A stretch of DNA of 64,000 nucleotides from Streptomyces sp. RPA4-2 (GTDB lineage: Bacteria; Actinomycetota; Actinomycetes; Streptomycetales; Streptomycetaceae), in contig NZ_CP050975.2 of the NCBI RefSeq assembly GCF_012273515.2, forward strand, positions 6,510,001-6,574,000, written 5' to 3'. The stretch's first letter is position 1. Every line of letters starts with the position of its first letter. A program made the position numbers and the translations under genes. The notes beneath the pieces were generated by a model. The model made no database searches and was not told the DNA's origin. It was given only the letters and a program-made list of their open reading frames with translations. Positions 54,706 to 63,074 of this stretch are shown here, piece after piece.

Positions 54706-56429
54706 TGGGTGACGAGAAGAACAAGCCGGACCACAAGGCCGACCTGGAGCACGTGAACCAGCAGGTCGGCGTCATCGACGCGACCAACGCCGTCTCCGAG
54801 ATGCTCAGCCACACCTTCCTCGGTGGCGGTGTCCGCTTCTTCGGCAAGACCGACTTCGAGGGCCACGAGCTCAACACCATGGTCGACATGGTCGAGTCCG
54901 CGAACCCGGAGCACCTGGAGACCGCGGGCAAGGCCCTCTGGGACGCCAGGGACGCCATCAACGACGCCGCCGAGGAACTGAGCGGTCACATCGGCCGGGT
55001 CGACTGGGACGGCGAGGCGGGCAGCGCGTTCCGTACGTGGGGCGGCAACCTCGTCACCCACGCGCGTGACCTCGCCACCTTCGCGGAGGTCGCGGGCACG
55101 CAGATCACCGCGGCGGCGACGGGCCTGGCGTCCGTACGCAAGTCCATGCCGCCGCGCGACGCCCGGCTCGCCCCCAAGACGGTCGCCGACATCCCGGCAC
55201 CCAAGCGGGTCGAGGGCAACCACGAGTACACGGCGGCGGTGACGGCCGAGAACCATCGCCAAGAGGCGATCAACCAGATGAACCGGTTGTCGTCGTTCTA
55301 CGCGGTCTCGGAGGAGACGCTGGCGGCCCAACAGCCGCCGGTGTTCGAGCCGATGCCGGGGGTGGGGGTGCCGAAGCCGAGCGAGGGGACCCCCGAGAGA
55401 GGTACGCCTCCAGGGACAACAGAGCACGTATCCCGGTCGGTCACGGACGGGTCGGGGACCGCGAACCACCACTCGGTGCACACCGTGGTGAACCACCCGC
55501 CCGCGCACGAGACGCCGCCGTCCTCCCACCACCTGGACGACTCCGTCACGTACCCGGACGACCGGAAGCATGTCGGTACGGAGATCGACAGTGTGGGGAC
55601 GCTCCCGCAGGAGACCGTGAAGCCCGCCGTCGGCGTACCGCCGGGGCCTGCGGGCCCGAGCGGCTCCCCGGCGGGGACGCTTCCCCCCTTCGCCACCGGC
55701 TCGGTGCCTTCCACGTTCCGTGGTACCACGGGCCGTTCCACAGGGCTCGGCGGAGCGCCCGTGAGCCGGGCCCCGGCCACGCAGCAGGGACGCGTGAATC
55801 CCGGTGGCACGTCTGGAGGGCGCACCGGGAACGGCCCCGCAGGACCTGTGGGCCGTGCGGCAGCGGCCGGTCAGACGGGCGCTCGCGGGGGTACGCCGAC
55901 CGCCAGGTCACCGATGGGGCGAAGCGTCACGGGCGGGATGCCCAGGAGCGCGGGCACGGCGTCAGGGCGCGTCGGCGGTCCCGGTCCCGTGGGCGCGGGA
56001 CGTACCGGCGGTGTCGTCGGAGGGAGGCCCACGACCGGCGGTACACCGGGCAAGACCGGTTCCCGGGTACCGCGCGGCACGGTCATCGGCGGCGAGGGCA
56101 CGTCCGGTTCGCGCGCTGCGGCCGCACGGCCCGCGCAGCGCGGAGTGATCGGCGCCCCCGATTCGGCCAAGGGCACCGGCGCGCGGCAGACGCCGCGTCG
56201 GTCCGCCGGCAACCCCGACGGTGTGGTCGGTGCGCCTAAGGGGCGTGTCCCCGGAGCCGGGAACGGCGGATCGACCTCTGGTGGCTCCGGCCTGGCACGG
56301 GGCACGGTGGGCAACCGGGACTCCGAGCGGACACGGCGCAAGGGAGCCTCGCGTCGTGATGCATCGACCGAGGACGAGACACGTGCGCGCACGGACGAGC
56401 GGCGCGATCTGCCGCCGGCGAGCGACTGA
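54705..56429 (+). CDS. Large WXG-like/PPE-like ESX candidate substrate with Gly/Pro-rich tail
   Basis: A 574-residue protein. Residues 1-210 are helical with a WxG-like turn (W101 in RVDWDGEAGSAF) and a YxxxE motif (YAVSE, residues 199-203) at the end of the last helix, the pattern of ESX secretion signals. The remaining 360 residues are a low-complexity Gly/Pro/Thr/Arg-rich tail without recognisable domains, ending very charged. The layout (short helical secretion domain plus long disordered tail) recalls mycobacterial PPE and EspB-like proteins. Probably exported by the neighbouring system; this is inference. Confidence 0.7.
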   Translation: MGDEKNKPDHKADLEHVNQQVGVIDATNAVSEMLSHTFLGGGVRFFGKTDFEGHELNTMVDMVESANPEHLETAGKALWDARDAINDAAEELSGHIGRVDWDGEAGSAFRTWGGNLVTHARDLATFAEVAGTQITAAATGLASVRKSMPPRDARLAPKTVADIPAPKRVEGNHEYTAAVTAENHRQEAINQMNRLSSFYAVSEETLAAQQPPVFEPMPGVGVPKPSEGTPERGTPPGTTEHVSRSVTDGSGTANHHSVHTVVNHPPAHETPPSSHHLDDSVTYPDDRKHVGTEIDSVGTLPQETVKPAVGVPPGPAGPSGSPAGTLPPFATGSVPSTFRGTTGRSTGLGGAPVSRAPATQQGRVNPGGTSGGRTGNGPAGPVGRAAAAGQTGARGGTPTARSPMGRSVTGGMPRSAGTASGRVGGPGPVGAGRTGGVVGGRPTTGGTPGKTGSRVPRGTVIGGEGTSGSRAAAARPAQRGVIGAPDSAKGTGARQTPRRSAGNPDGVVGAPKGRVPGAGNGGSTSGGSGLARGTVGNRDSERTRRKGASRRDASTEDETRARTDERRDLPPASD

Positions 56430-56456
56430 CCGGATAGAGCGAGGGCGAACACAGTC

Positions 56457-57722
56457 ATGGTGTCAGGGATCAGCCGACGCGGCGGATGGACAGGGCCCGT
56501 TGCCGGGCGAAGCGGCAGAAGGGCGTCCGCCGTATGTTCGGCGCTCGGCGCTGTGGCCGTCCTGTCGGCGGCCCTCGCCCCGAACGCCGCGGCCGACGAT
56601 GTCCGGTCGCAGCAGTGGTACCTGACGGCGATGAAGGCCGACGAAATGTGGAAGGTGAGCACGGGCAAGGGCGTGAAGGTGGCCGTCGTCGACTCGGGTG
56701 TCAACGCCGGGACCTCTTCCCTGAAGGGGCAGGTGCTGGTCGACGAGGTGCCGAAAGCCGTTTCCTACCACGTGACCCAGGACTTCGTCGGCCACGGGAC
56801 CACCATGGCGGAACTGATCGCCGGTACGGGCGCCGGGGGCGGCCTGAAAGGCCTCGCACCCGGAGCGAAGATCGTCCCTTACCGGATCGCGTTGGACGGT
56901 CTGAAGGATCCGGTCGAGAAGAGGAACACCCCGAGCACGGCAAAGGTGATCCGGGCCGCCGCCGATACCGACGCGAAGATCATCAGCATGTCATTCGGCA
57001 CTCCCTACTTCGATCCGGACGTGGAGGCGGCGATCAAGTACGCCCGCTCGAAGGGCAAGTTGATGTTCGCCAGCGTCGGCAACGAGGCGGAGAAGAAGAA
57101 CTCCATCGGCTATCCGGCCGCGTATCCCTTCGTCGTCGGAGTCGCCGCCGCGGACAAGACGGGGAAGGTCGGGAAGTTCTCGGAGCACGGCAACTACGTC
57201 GACTTGGCGGCTCCGGGTCTTGGCGTGGCCACTTGGTGCGACGCGACGTTCAAGTCGTACTGCCCCGGCGAGGGAACGAGTATGGCCACCGCCATCACCT
57301 CCGCCTCCGCCGCCCTCGTCTGGTCCGCCCACCCCGAGTGGACGGCCAACCAGGTCCTCGGGAGTCTCATAGACACCGCGGGACGCGACTGGCCGAAGAA
57401 CAACCCGAGCAACTACCTCGGATACGGCCTCATCCGGCCCCGCAAGGTGCTGGAGAACACCGGCATCGACCCCGGCCCGGCCAAGACCGACCCGCTCAGC
57501 TACGAGAACGAGACCGGCGTGACCGACGCCTCCCCCTCCGCCACCGCATCAACTGCGTCACACCCCCCGAAAACCAATACTGGCAACCGGACTTCGGCGG
57601 CAGGATCAAGCGCGGAGTCGTCCGGCGGGGACACCCTGTGGGTGGTTCTCGCGGGCGTCGCGGCCGTGCTGGTGATCGCGGGCGGCGCCTTCGCGGTGCT
57701 CCGTTCACGGCGCCGCGCTTGA
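56457..57722 (+). CDS. Mycosin, second copy
   Basis: A 421-residue subtilisin-like protease anchored by a C-terminal helix (TLWVVLAGVAAVLVIAGGAF). Catalytic D79 (VAVVDSGVN), H113 (VGHGTTMAEL), N209 (SVGNEA) and S275 (GTSMATAITS) are all present. It differs strongly from the first mycosin, lacking the N-terminal extension and with another substrate cleft, so it is an old paralogue and not a recent duplicate. Two mycosins in one ESX locus suggest division of labour, for example structural cap and substrate processing. Confidence 0.9.
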   Translation: MVSGISRRGGWTGPVAGRSGRRASAVCSALGAVAVLSAALAPNAAADDVRSQQWYLTAMKADEMWKVSTGKGVKVAVVDSGVNAGTSSLKGQVLVDEVPKAVSYHVTQDFVGHGTTMAELIAGTGAGGGLKGLAPGAKIVPYRIALDGLKDPVEKRNTPSTAKVIRAAADTDAKIISMSFGTPYFDPDVEAAIKYARSKGKLMFASVGNEAEKKNSIGYPAAYPFVVGVAAADKTGKVGKFSEHGNYVDLAAPGLGVATWCDATFKSYCPGEGTSMATAITSASAALVWSAHPEWTANQVLGSLIDTAGRDWPKNNPSNYLGYGLIRPRKVLENTGIDPGPAKTDPLSYENETGVTDASPSATASTASHPPKTNTGNRTSAAGSSAESSGGDTLWVVLAGVAAVLVIAGGAFAVLRSRRRA

Positions 57723-57798
57723 CCACCCCCGCACGTCCGGACCCTCGTGACGTGTGTCCAAGAAAGACGAACCACAACCCACGAAAGGGAGTGCGGAC

Positions 57799-58137
57799 AT
57801 GGCCGACGGCCGCAAGTTCGACGACGACCGGGTACAGAAACTCCAGACGAACGTCCTGGACCGGTACGAGTCCATCAAGAAGCAACTCGCCGCCCTCCAG
57901 GGGACGATCGACATGATCGAGGCCAGCTGGACGGGTGTCGGCGCCAACGCCTTCAACAAGAAGCAGACCGAGATCAACGACAACATGGCCCAGATCGGCC
58001 GGATGCTCGACCGGTTCCTCGAGAACCTGCACCTCACCAAGTCGGACAAGATCAAGCTTGAGGACGAACTCCACTCGACGATCACCAACATCCAGGTGGA
58101 CCTCGGCGGCAAGACCTCGGCGCTCAACAGCTACTGA
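57799..58137 (+). CDS. WXG100-family ESX protein (EsxA/EsxB-like), 112 residues
   Basis: The helix-turn-helix hairpin has W44-T45-G46 in IEASWTGVGANAFNKK, helices before (RVQKLQTNVLDRYESIKK) and after (IGRMLDRFLENLHLTKSDK). It lacks a YxxxD/E tail, so it likely depends on its partner for export. ATG 57799 follows AAGGGAG; an upstream GTG frame adds 15 residues without support. With the next gene it forms the probable secreted heterodimer. Confidence 0.88.
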   Translation: MADGRKFDDDRVQKLQTNVLDRYESIKKQLAALQGTIDMIEASWTGVGANAFNKKQTEINDNMAQIGRMLDRFLENLHLTKSDKIKLEDELHSTITNIQVDLGGKTSALNSY

Positions 58138-58204
58138 CCGCGCCGAGCCGCACCGTTCCCCGGACCGCGAGGTCCGTCCGAAATCGTCAAGGAGATGAGG
58201 AAAC

Positions 58205-58507
58205 ATGTCCGGCGTCCACTACCAGGACCTCGCCGTCAAGTACGGCACCCTGGACGCGCTCACCACGGAACTCGGCAACCAGGCCAAGAAGCTCGAGGAA
58301 GACCTCGGGGCGCTCAAGCAGGCCGTTCTCGACGCGGCGGAAGGCTGGGGCGGCGAGGCCTACGACGCGTTTCAGGCGCAGTCGAAGGAGTGGGACAACC
58401 ACGCCACCGCCGTGCACCAGGCGCTGCTGTCCATCTCGCAGAAGGTCCACCAGGCCGGCGGTGACTACCGGGGCGGCGACCTCAAGGGAGCCAGCTACTT
58501 CCAGTAG
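58205..58507 (+). CDS. WXG100-family ESX protein with YxxxD signal, 100 residues
   Basis: W48-G49-G50 lies in AAEGWGGEAYDAFQ between two helices, and the C-terminus carries YRGGD (residues 88-92), a match to the YxxxD/E type VII secretion signal recognised by EccC. The start ATG follows AAGGAG with ideal spacing. Together with 57799-58137 it corresponds to the EsxA/EsxB pair that in S. coelicolor is secreted and affects sporulation. Which is A and which is B cannot be settled from sequence alone. Confidence 0.9.
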   Translation: MSGVHYQDLAVKYGTLDALTTELGNQAKKLEEDLGALKQAVLDAAEGWGGEAYDAFQAQSKEWDNHATAVHQALLSISQKVHQAGGDYRGGDLKGASYFQ

Positions 58508-58524
58508 GACCCGACGGCACGGAC

Positions 58525-58563
58525 GACCGGGGTGGGCACGCACGGGAGGTGCCCACCCCGGTC
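58525..58563. terminator. Bidirectional terminator between esx genes and eccC
   Basis: Exact 15-bp arms (58525-58539 and 58549-58563) with a 9-base loop between the convergent esx pair and eccC. The 206-base gap holds no gene. The stem should stop readthrough from both sides. Confidence 0.75.
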
Positions 58564-58713
58564 CGTACCACCGGCGCACCACCGCCGGAGCCCCGCCGCG
58601 GCGAGGCTCCGGCTCCGTGCACGAGCGGCGAGGAGAGCGGCTCACCCCGCCCACCTCGCCGCCGTCCGCCTCGCCGCCGTCCCGTCACCCCGTGCCCGGT
58701 CAGCACCCGCCGG

Positions 58714-61700
58714 TCAGTACGTCCCCTCAGGCACCAACCCCGTCTGCACCAACGGCTTCCCCCGCCGGCGTGACACGAAGACGCCCCGCCCCGCGGGCAT
58801 CGGCCGGGGCCGCACCCCGCCGAGGATGTCGCCCTCGCCCGGATCACCGGCGAGCACCACACCCTGCGCGCCCAGCTCCTTCATCCGCTGCATGAACGGC
58901 TCGTACGAGGCACGCCCCGCGCCCGCCGTGGAGCGGGCGATGATGAACCGCACGCCCACGTCCCGCGCGAACGGCAGCAGTTCCGTCAGACCGCCCAGCG
59001 GGTTGCCGCCGGACGTGGAGACGAGGTCGTAGTCGTCGATGACGACGTACACCGTCGGCCCCCGCCACCAGCTCCGCTCCCGCAACTGCTGCGCCGTGAC
59101 CTCCGCCGTGGGGGTGCGGCGCTGCATCAGGTCCACCAGCGCCGCCATGTGGTGGTCCATGGCGTTGGACATCGGGATGTACTCGGCGAGGTGGGTGGCC
59201 GGGGTGACGTCCAGCAGCGAGCGCCGGTTGTCGACGACCATCAGCTTGCAGTCGTCGCCCGGATAGCGTTCGGTGAGCTGCTTGATCAGCAGCCGCAGCA
59301 GGTTCGACTTGCCGGACTCGCTCTCGCCGTACACGAGGAAGAACGGGTCCTGCTCGAAGTCGACGTAGACGGGTTCGAGGTTGTCCTCGTCGAGCGCGAA
59401 GGCGACACCCCGGCGCGGGAAGCTGTCGCCGGGCGGCAGCTGCTCGGCCGGGAACTCGCGCGGCAGCAGCCGGACTTCGGGGGCGCCGGGCGCCTGCCAG
59501 TGCCGGGAGACCTCCGCCGCCAGCGCGGCCGTCGCGTCGGCGAGGTCCGTGTCGGAGGTCAGACCGTCGATCCGCGGGACGGCCCCCATGAAGTGCAGCT
59601 TCTGCGGGGACTGGCCGCGGCCGGGCACCCCGGTCGGGACGTTCGCGGCCACCTTGCGGTCCAGCTCGGAGTCCATGGTGTCACCGAGGCGCAGCTCCAG
59701 GCGGTTCATCAGGTGGTCCTTGAGGTTCGCCCGGACCTCCATCGACCGGGACGCGGTCAGCACCAGGTGGATGCCGTAGCCGAGACCGCGGGCGGCGATG
59801 TCCAGGACGACGCCCTCCGCCGCCTCGTAGTCGCCACGGAAGTTGCCCCAGCCGTCGATGACGAGGAAGACGTCTCCCCACGGCTGGTCGGTCACGGAGA
59901 TCTCGCCGCGCGCCCGCTTCGTACGGAACTCGGCGATCGAGGAGATCCCGGAGGAGCGGAAGTACTCCTCGCGCCGGGTCATGACGCCGTACACCTCGGC
60001 GACCGTGCGCCGCACCTTCTCCGGGTCCAGGCGCGAGGCGACCCCGCCGACGTGCGGGAGCCCCGCGACGGCCGCCAGACCACCGCCGCCGAAGTCGAGA
60101 CCGTAGAACTGCACCTCGTGCGGGGTGTGCGTGAGGGCGAAGGAGGCGATCAGCGAGCGCAGCAGCGTCGACTTGCCCGACTGCGGGCCGCCGATGACCT
60201 GCATGTGGCCCGCCGCGCCGGAGAAGTCGACCCACAACGGGTCGCGGCGCTGCTCGTACGGCTTGTCGACGAGGCCGACGGGCACGACGAGCCGCCCCGC
60301 CCCCTCGTAGCCGGGCTGGCTGAGCCCCCGCCCCGGTACGGCGGCCAGTCCCGGCAGCAGCCCGTCCAGCGACGGCGGGCTGTCCAGCGGCGGCAGCCAC
60401 ACCTGGTGGGCGGCCGGGCCCTGCGCCTCCAGCCGGCGCACGATCACGTCGAGCACGGTGTCGGCGAGGGCGTCGTCCGTCTCCGGAGTCGCCGCCGGGC
60501 GCTGCTGGGGCACGGCCGCGTACTGCACGGGCACCTCCGCCGCCGTGAACAGCACCGGCCGCCGGTCCACCGGCAGCGTTCCGCCGAGCGCGGCCTGCGC
60601 CGGACCGGTGCGGTACACCCCGGAGACGTACGCCGCCTTGAAGCGCACCATCTCGTCGGTGCCGAACTTCAGGAAGCCGGAGCCGGGGACGTTCGGCAGT
60701 TCGTAGGCGTCGGGGACGCCCAGCGCCGCGCGGGACTCGGCGGCGGAGAACGTCCGCAGACCGACGCGGTACGAGAGATACGTCTCCAGGCCGCGCAGCC
60801 GGCCCTCCTCCAGGCGCTGCGAGGCCAGCAGCAGGTGCACGCCGAGCGAGCGGCCGATGCGGCCGATCTGCACGAACATCTCGATGAAGTCGGGCTTGGC
60901 GGTGAGCAGTTCGCTGAACTCGTCGATCACCAGGACGAGTGAGGGGATCGGCTGGAGGGCGGCGCCCGCGGCGCGCGCCTTCTCGTAGTCGTGGATGTTC
61001 GCGTAGTTGCCCGCGTCGCGCAGCATCTCCTGGCGGCGGTTGAGCTCGCCGCGGATGGAGTCGCCCATGCGGTCGACCAGCGTCAGGTCGTCCGCCAGGT
61101 TGGTGATGACGGCCGCGACGTGCGGCATCTGCGCCATGCCCGCGAAGGTGGCACCGCCCTTGAAGTCCGCGAGGACGAAGTTCAGCGTCTCGGAGGAATG
61201 CGTCACCGCGAGACCGAGTACCAGGGTGCGCAGCAGCTCCGACTTGCCGGAACCGGTCGCGCCCACGCACAGCCCGTGCGGACCCATGCCCTCCTGCGCG
61301 GCCTCCTTGAGGTCCAGCATCACGGGCCGGCCGTCCTCGCCGACACCGATCGGCACCCGCAGCCGCTCCGCGAGCGAACGCGGCCGCCAGGTGCGCTTGG
61401 TGTCCACCGAGGCGGCGTCACCGAGGCTCAGCAGATCCGTGAACTCCAGGTTGGCGAGCAGCGGTTCGTCGTCGTCCCCGCCCGAGGCCATCCGCAGCGG
61501 CGCCAGTTGACGCGCCAGCGCCTCCGCGGACTCGTACGAGAGGACGTCCGGCGTGCCCTCGTAGACGAGGCCGTGCCCCGACTCCAGGTGCAGTGCCTGC
61601 GGTTGTACGACGATGGAGAGGTCGCCGCGGGCTCCGGAGAGCTCACCGGGGACGACCTCGACGACCGTCACCCCCTGCAGCCCCTCCGGGGTGGCCAGGA

Positions 61701-62679
61701 CGGAGTCCGGCGGCAGCGACAGACCGTCGAGCACGACGACGATGTGCGGCTCGTCGGGGAGCGGGGTGGCGCCCGGGTGGAAGCGCGGACGCCCGGTCAG
61801 CCGGGTGGCCAGCAGCTCCTCCAGCTCCCGGGTGTCGGCGCCGATCAGCCGGCGGCTGCCCGCGCCGTCCACCGCGCCGGACGCCTGCGCGTGCGGAAGC
61901 CACTTCGCCCACTCCCAGTGCGGCAGCTCCTCACGCCCGGCCGCGACCACGATCGTCAGGTCCTCGGGGGAGTGCAGTGAGGCCAGCGAGCCGGTCAGGG
62001 CGCGCGCCGAGGCGCGTACCGACCGCGGGTCGCCGCTGACCGTGACGTGGTAGAAGGCGCGCAGCGAGACCGCCATCGGCAGGGCGTCCAGGACGCTGTG
62101 GGTGGCCACGAAACGCTGCATGGCCCCCGCCGTGAGCGGCTCGAGCTGGTCGACCGGCCCGGTGTCGGGGGAGACCAGCGGGGTCGCCAGCGACTGCGGG
62201 CCGAGGCCGACGCGCACCTGGGCGAAGTCCTCGTCACCCGGCCGCCGTTCCCACACCCGGCTGCCCTCGGCGACCAGCGCCCACAGCTGCTCGGGGGAGG
62301 GGTGCTGGTAGTACTGGGCGTCGCGCTGGGCCCGCGCCGTGTCCAGCGCGGCTCGCCGGGTCTGCGACAGATAGCTCAGGTAGTCGCGGCGCATGTCCGC
62401 CAACTGCCCCTGGGAGCCGCGGCGGAAGCGGACCACCATCGCGATGGACATGGCCACCGTCGACGCGATCATCACCATGCCCATGATCTTCATGAACGGT
62501 TGCCCGTTGGTGAAGAAGAAGACCACCGAGCCGCCCATGCCGAGCGTCGGCAGCAGCTGCATGAGGACGCTGTCCTGGTGCCCGCGCGGAAGTTCCGGCG
62601 GTGGCTGCAGGACGACCTCGTTGGTGGGTACTTCCGACGGCAGCGCCCTGGGCGGGCGCTTGACGATGATTTGGCTCAC
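58714..62679 (-). CDS. eccC: Type VII secretion motor EccC (FtsK/SpoIIIE family)
   Basis: A 1321-residue motor in a single chain. Two N-terminal membrane helices (LPTLGMGGSVVFFFTN and MKIMGMVMIASTVAMSIAMV) precede a DUF domain and three P-loop domains with Walker A GATGSGKS (473-480), GGPQSGKS (830-838) and GESESGKS (1118-1125). The first also has LVLVIDEFSELL, a typical Walker B. All three look complete. It drives export and binds the YxxxD signal with its last domain. It is convergent with the esx genes and divergent from eccD. Confidence 0.95.
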   Translation of the reverse strand: MSQIIVKRPPRALPSEVPTNEVVLQPPPELPRGHQDSVLMQLLPTLGMGGSVVFFFTNGQPFMKIMGMVMIASTVAMSIAMVVRFRRGSQGQLADMRRDYLSYLSQTRRAALDTARAQRDAQYYQHPSPEQLWALVAEGSRVWERRPGDEDFAQVRVGLGPQSLATPLVSPDTGPVDQLEPLTAGAMQRFVATHSVLDALPMAVSLRAFYHVTVSGDPRSVRASARALTGSLASLHSPEDLTIVVAAGREELPHWEWAKWLPHAQASGAVDGAGSRRLIGADTRELEELLATRLTGRPRFHPGATPLPDEPHIVVVLDGLSLPPDSVLATPEGLQGVTVVEVVPGELSGARGDLSIVVQPQALHLESGHGLVYEGTPDVLSYESAEALARQLAPLRMASGGDDDEPLLANLEFTDLLSLGDAASVDTKRTWRPRSLAERLRVPIGVGEDGRPVMLDLKEAAQEGMGPHGLCVGATGSGKSELLRTLVLGLAVTHSSETLNFVLADFKGGATFAGMAQMPHVAAVITNLADDLTLVDRMGDSIRGELNRRQEMLRDAGNYANIHDYEKARAAGAALQPIPSLVLVIDEFSELLTAKPDFIEMFVQIGRIGRSLGVHLLLASQRLEEGRLRGLETYLSYRVGLRTFSAAESRAALGVPDAYELPNVPGSGFLKFGTDEMVRFKAAYVSGVYRTGPAQAALGGTLPVDRRPVLFTAAEVPVQYAAVPQQRPAATPETDDALADTVLDVIVRRLEAQGPAAHQVWLPPLDSPPSLDGLLPGLAAVPGRGLSQPGYEGAGRLVVPVGLVDKPYEQRRDPLWVDFSGAAGHMQVIGGPQSGKSTLLRSLIASFALTHTPHEVQFYGLDFGGGGLAAVAGLPHVGGVASRLDPEKVRRTVAEVYGVMTRREEYFRSSGISSIAEFRTKRARGEISVTDQPWGDVFLVIDGWGNFRGDYEAAEGVVLDIAARGLGYGIHLVLTASRSMEVRANLKDHLMNRLELRLGDTMDSELDRKVAANVPTGVPGRGQSPQKLHFMGAVPRIDGLTSDTDLADATAALAAEVSRHWQAPGAPEVRLLPREFPAEQLPPGDSFPRRGVAFALDEDNLEPVYVDFEQDPFFLVYGESESGKSNLLRLLIKQLTERYPGDDCKLMVVDNRRSLLDVTPATHLAEYIPMSNAMDHHMAALVDLMQRRTPTAEVTAQQLRERSWWRGPTVYVVIDDYDLVSTSGGNPLGGLTELLPFARDVGVRFIIARSTAGAGRASYEPFMQRMKELGAQGVVLAGDPGEGDILGGVRPRPMPAGRGVFVSRRRGKPLVQTGLVPEGTY

Positions 62680-62979
62680 TGCTCACCAATTCCCTTGCCG
62701 GCCCCAGGGTCTTCCGCCCGCCGCCCCGTGTCAGGCGGGCGGAGGCCGCCGCGCGATCCTACTGACTTCCCGCTGAGGCCACAGGAGACGGGTGGGCGGT
62801 AAGGTGCCGGATGTTCGCGTGAGCACACGCGAACAGGGCTGGAGAATCAGGGCATTTCGCGCGATGTGGAGGTGCCTGGGGCCTTCGGTCCGGTCGCACG
62901 GGCCGCTTTCCGCCGCCTCGCCGCACAGCCGGCCCGGCGCGCGGAGCAAAGAGGCGCAGGACCTTCACACGGCCGACGC

Positions 62980-63047
62980 GGAACCACCGCAGCCGCGGAA
63001 CCACCGCGGAAGCGCGACCGCCGAAGACCCGGAACCACCGCAGACGC
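62980..63047 (+). repeat. 17-bp tandem repeat array upstream of eccD
   Basis: The unit GGAACCACCGCAGCCGC begins at 62980, 62997, 63014 (diverged) and 63031, exactly 17 bp apart. The array fills the last part of the 395-base divergent eccC-eccD gap and ends about 20 bases before the eccD ribosome site. A period of 17 does not preserve reading frame, so it is not coding. It may be a regulatory array or a slippage product. The rest of the gap shows nothing else. Confidence 0.7.
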
Positions 63048-63074
63048 AGGACCATCACTGAGGGGGAGCAGCAG

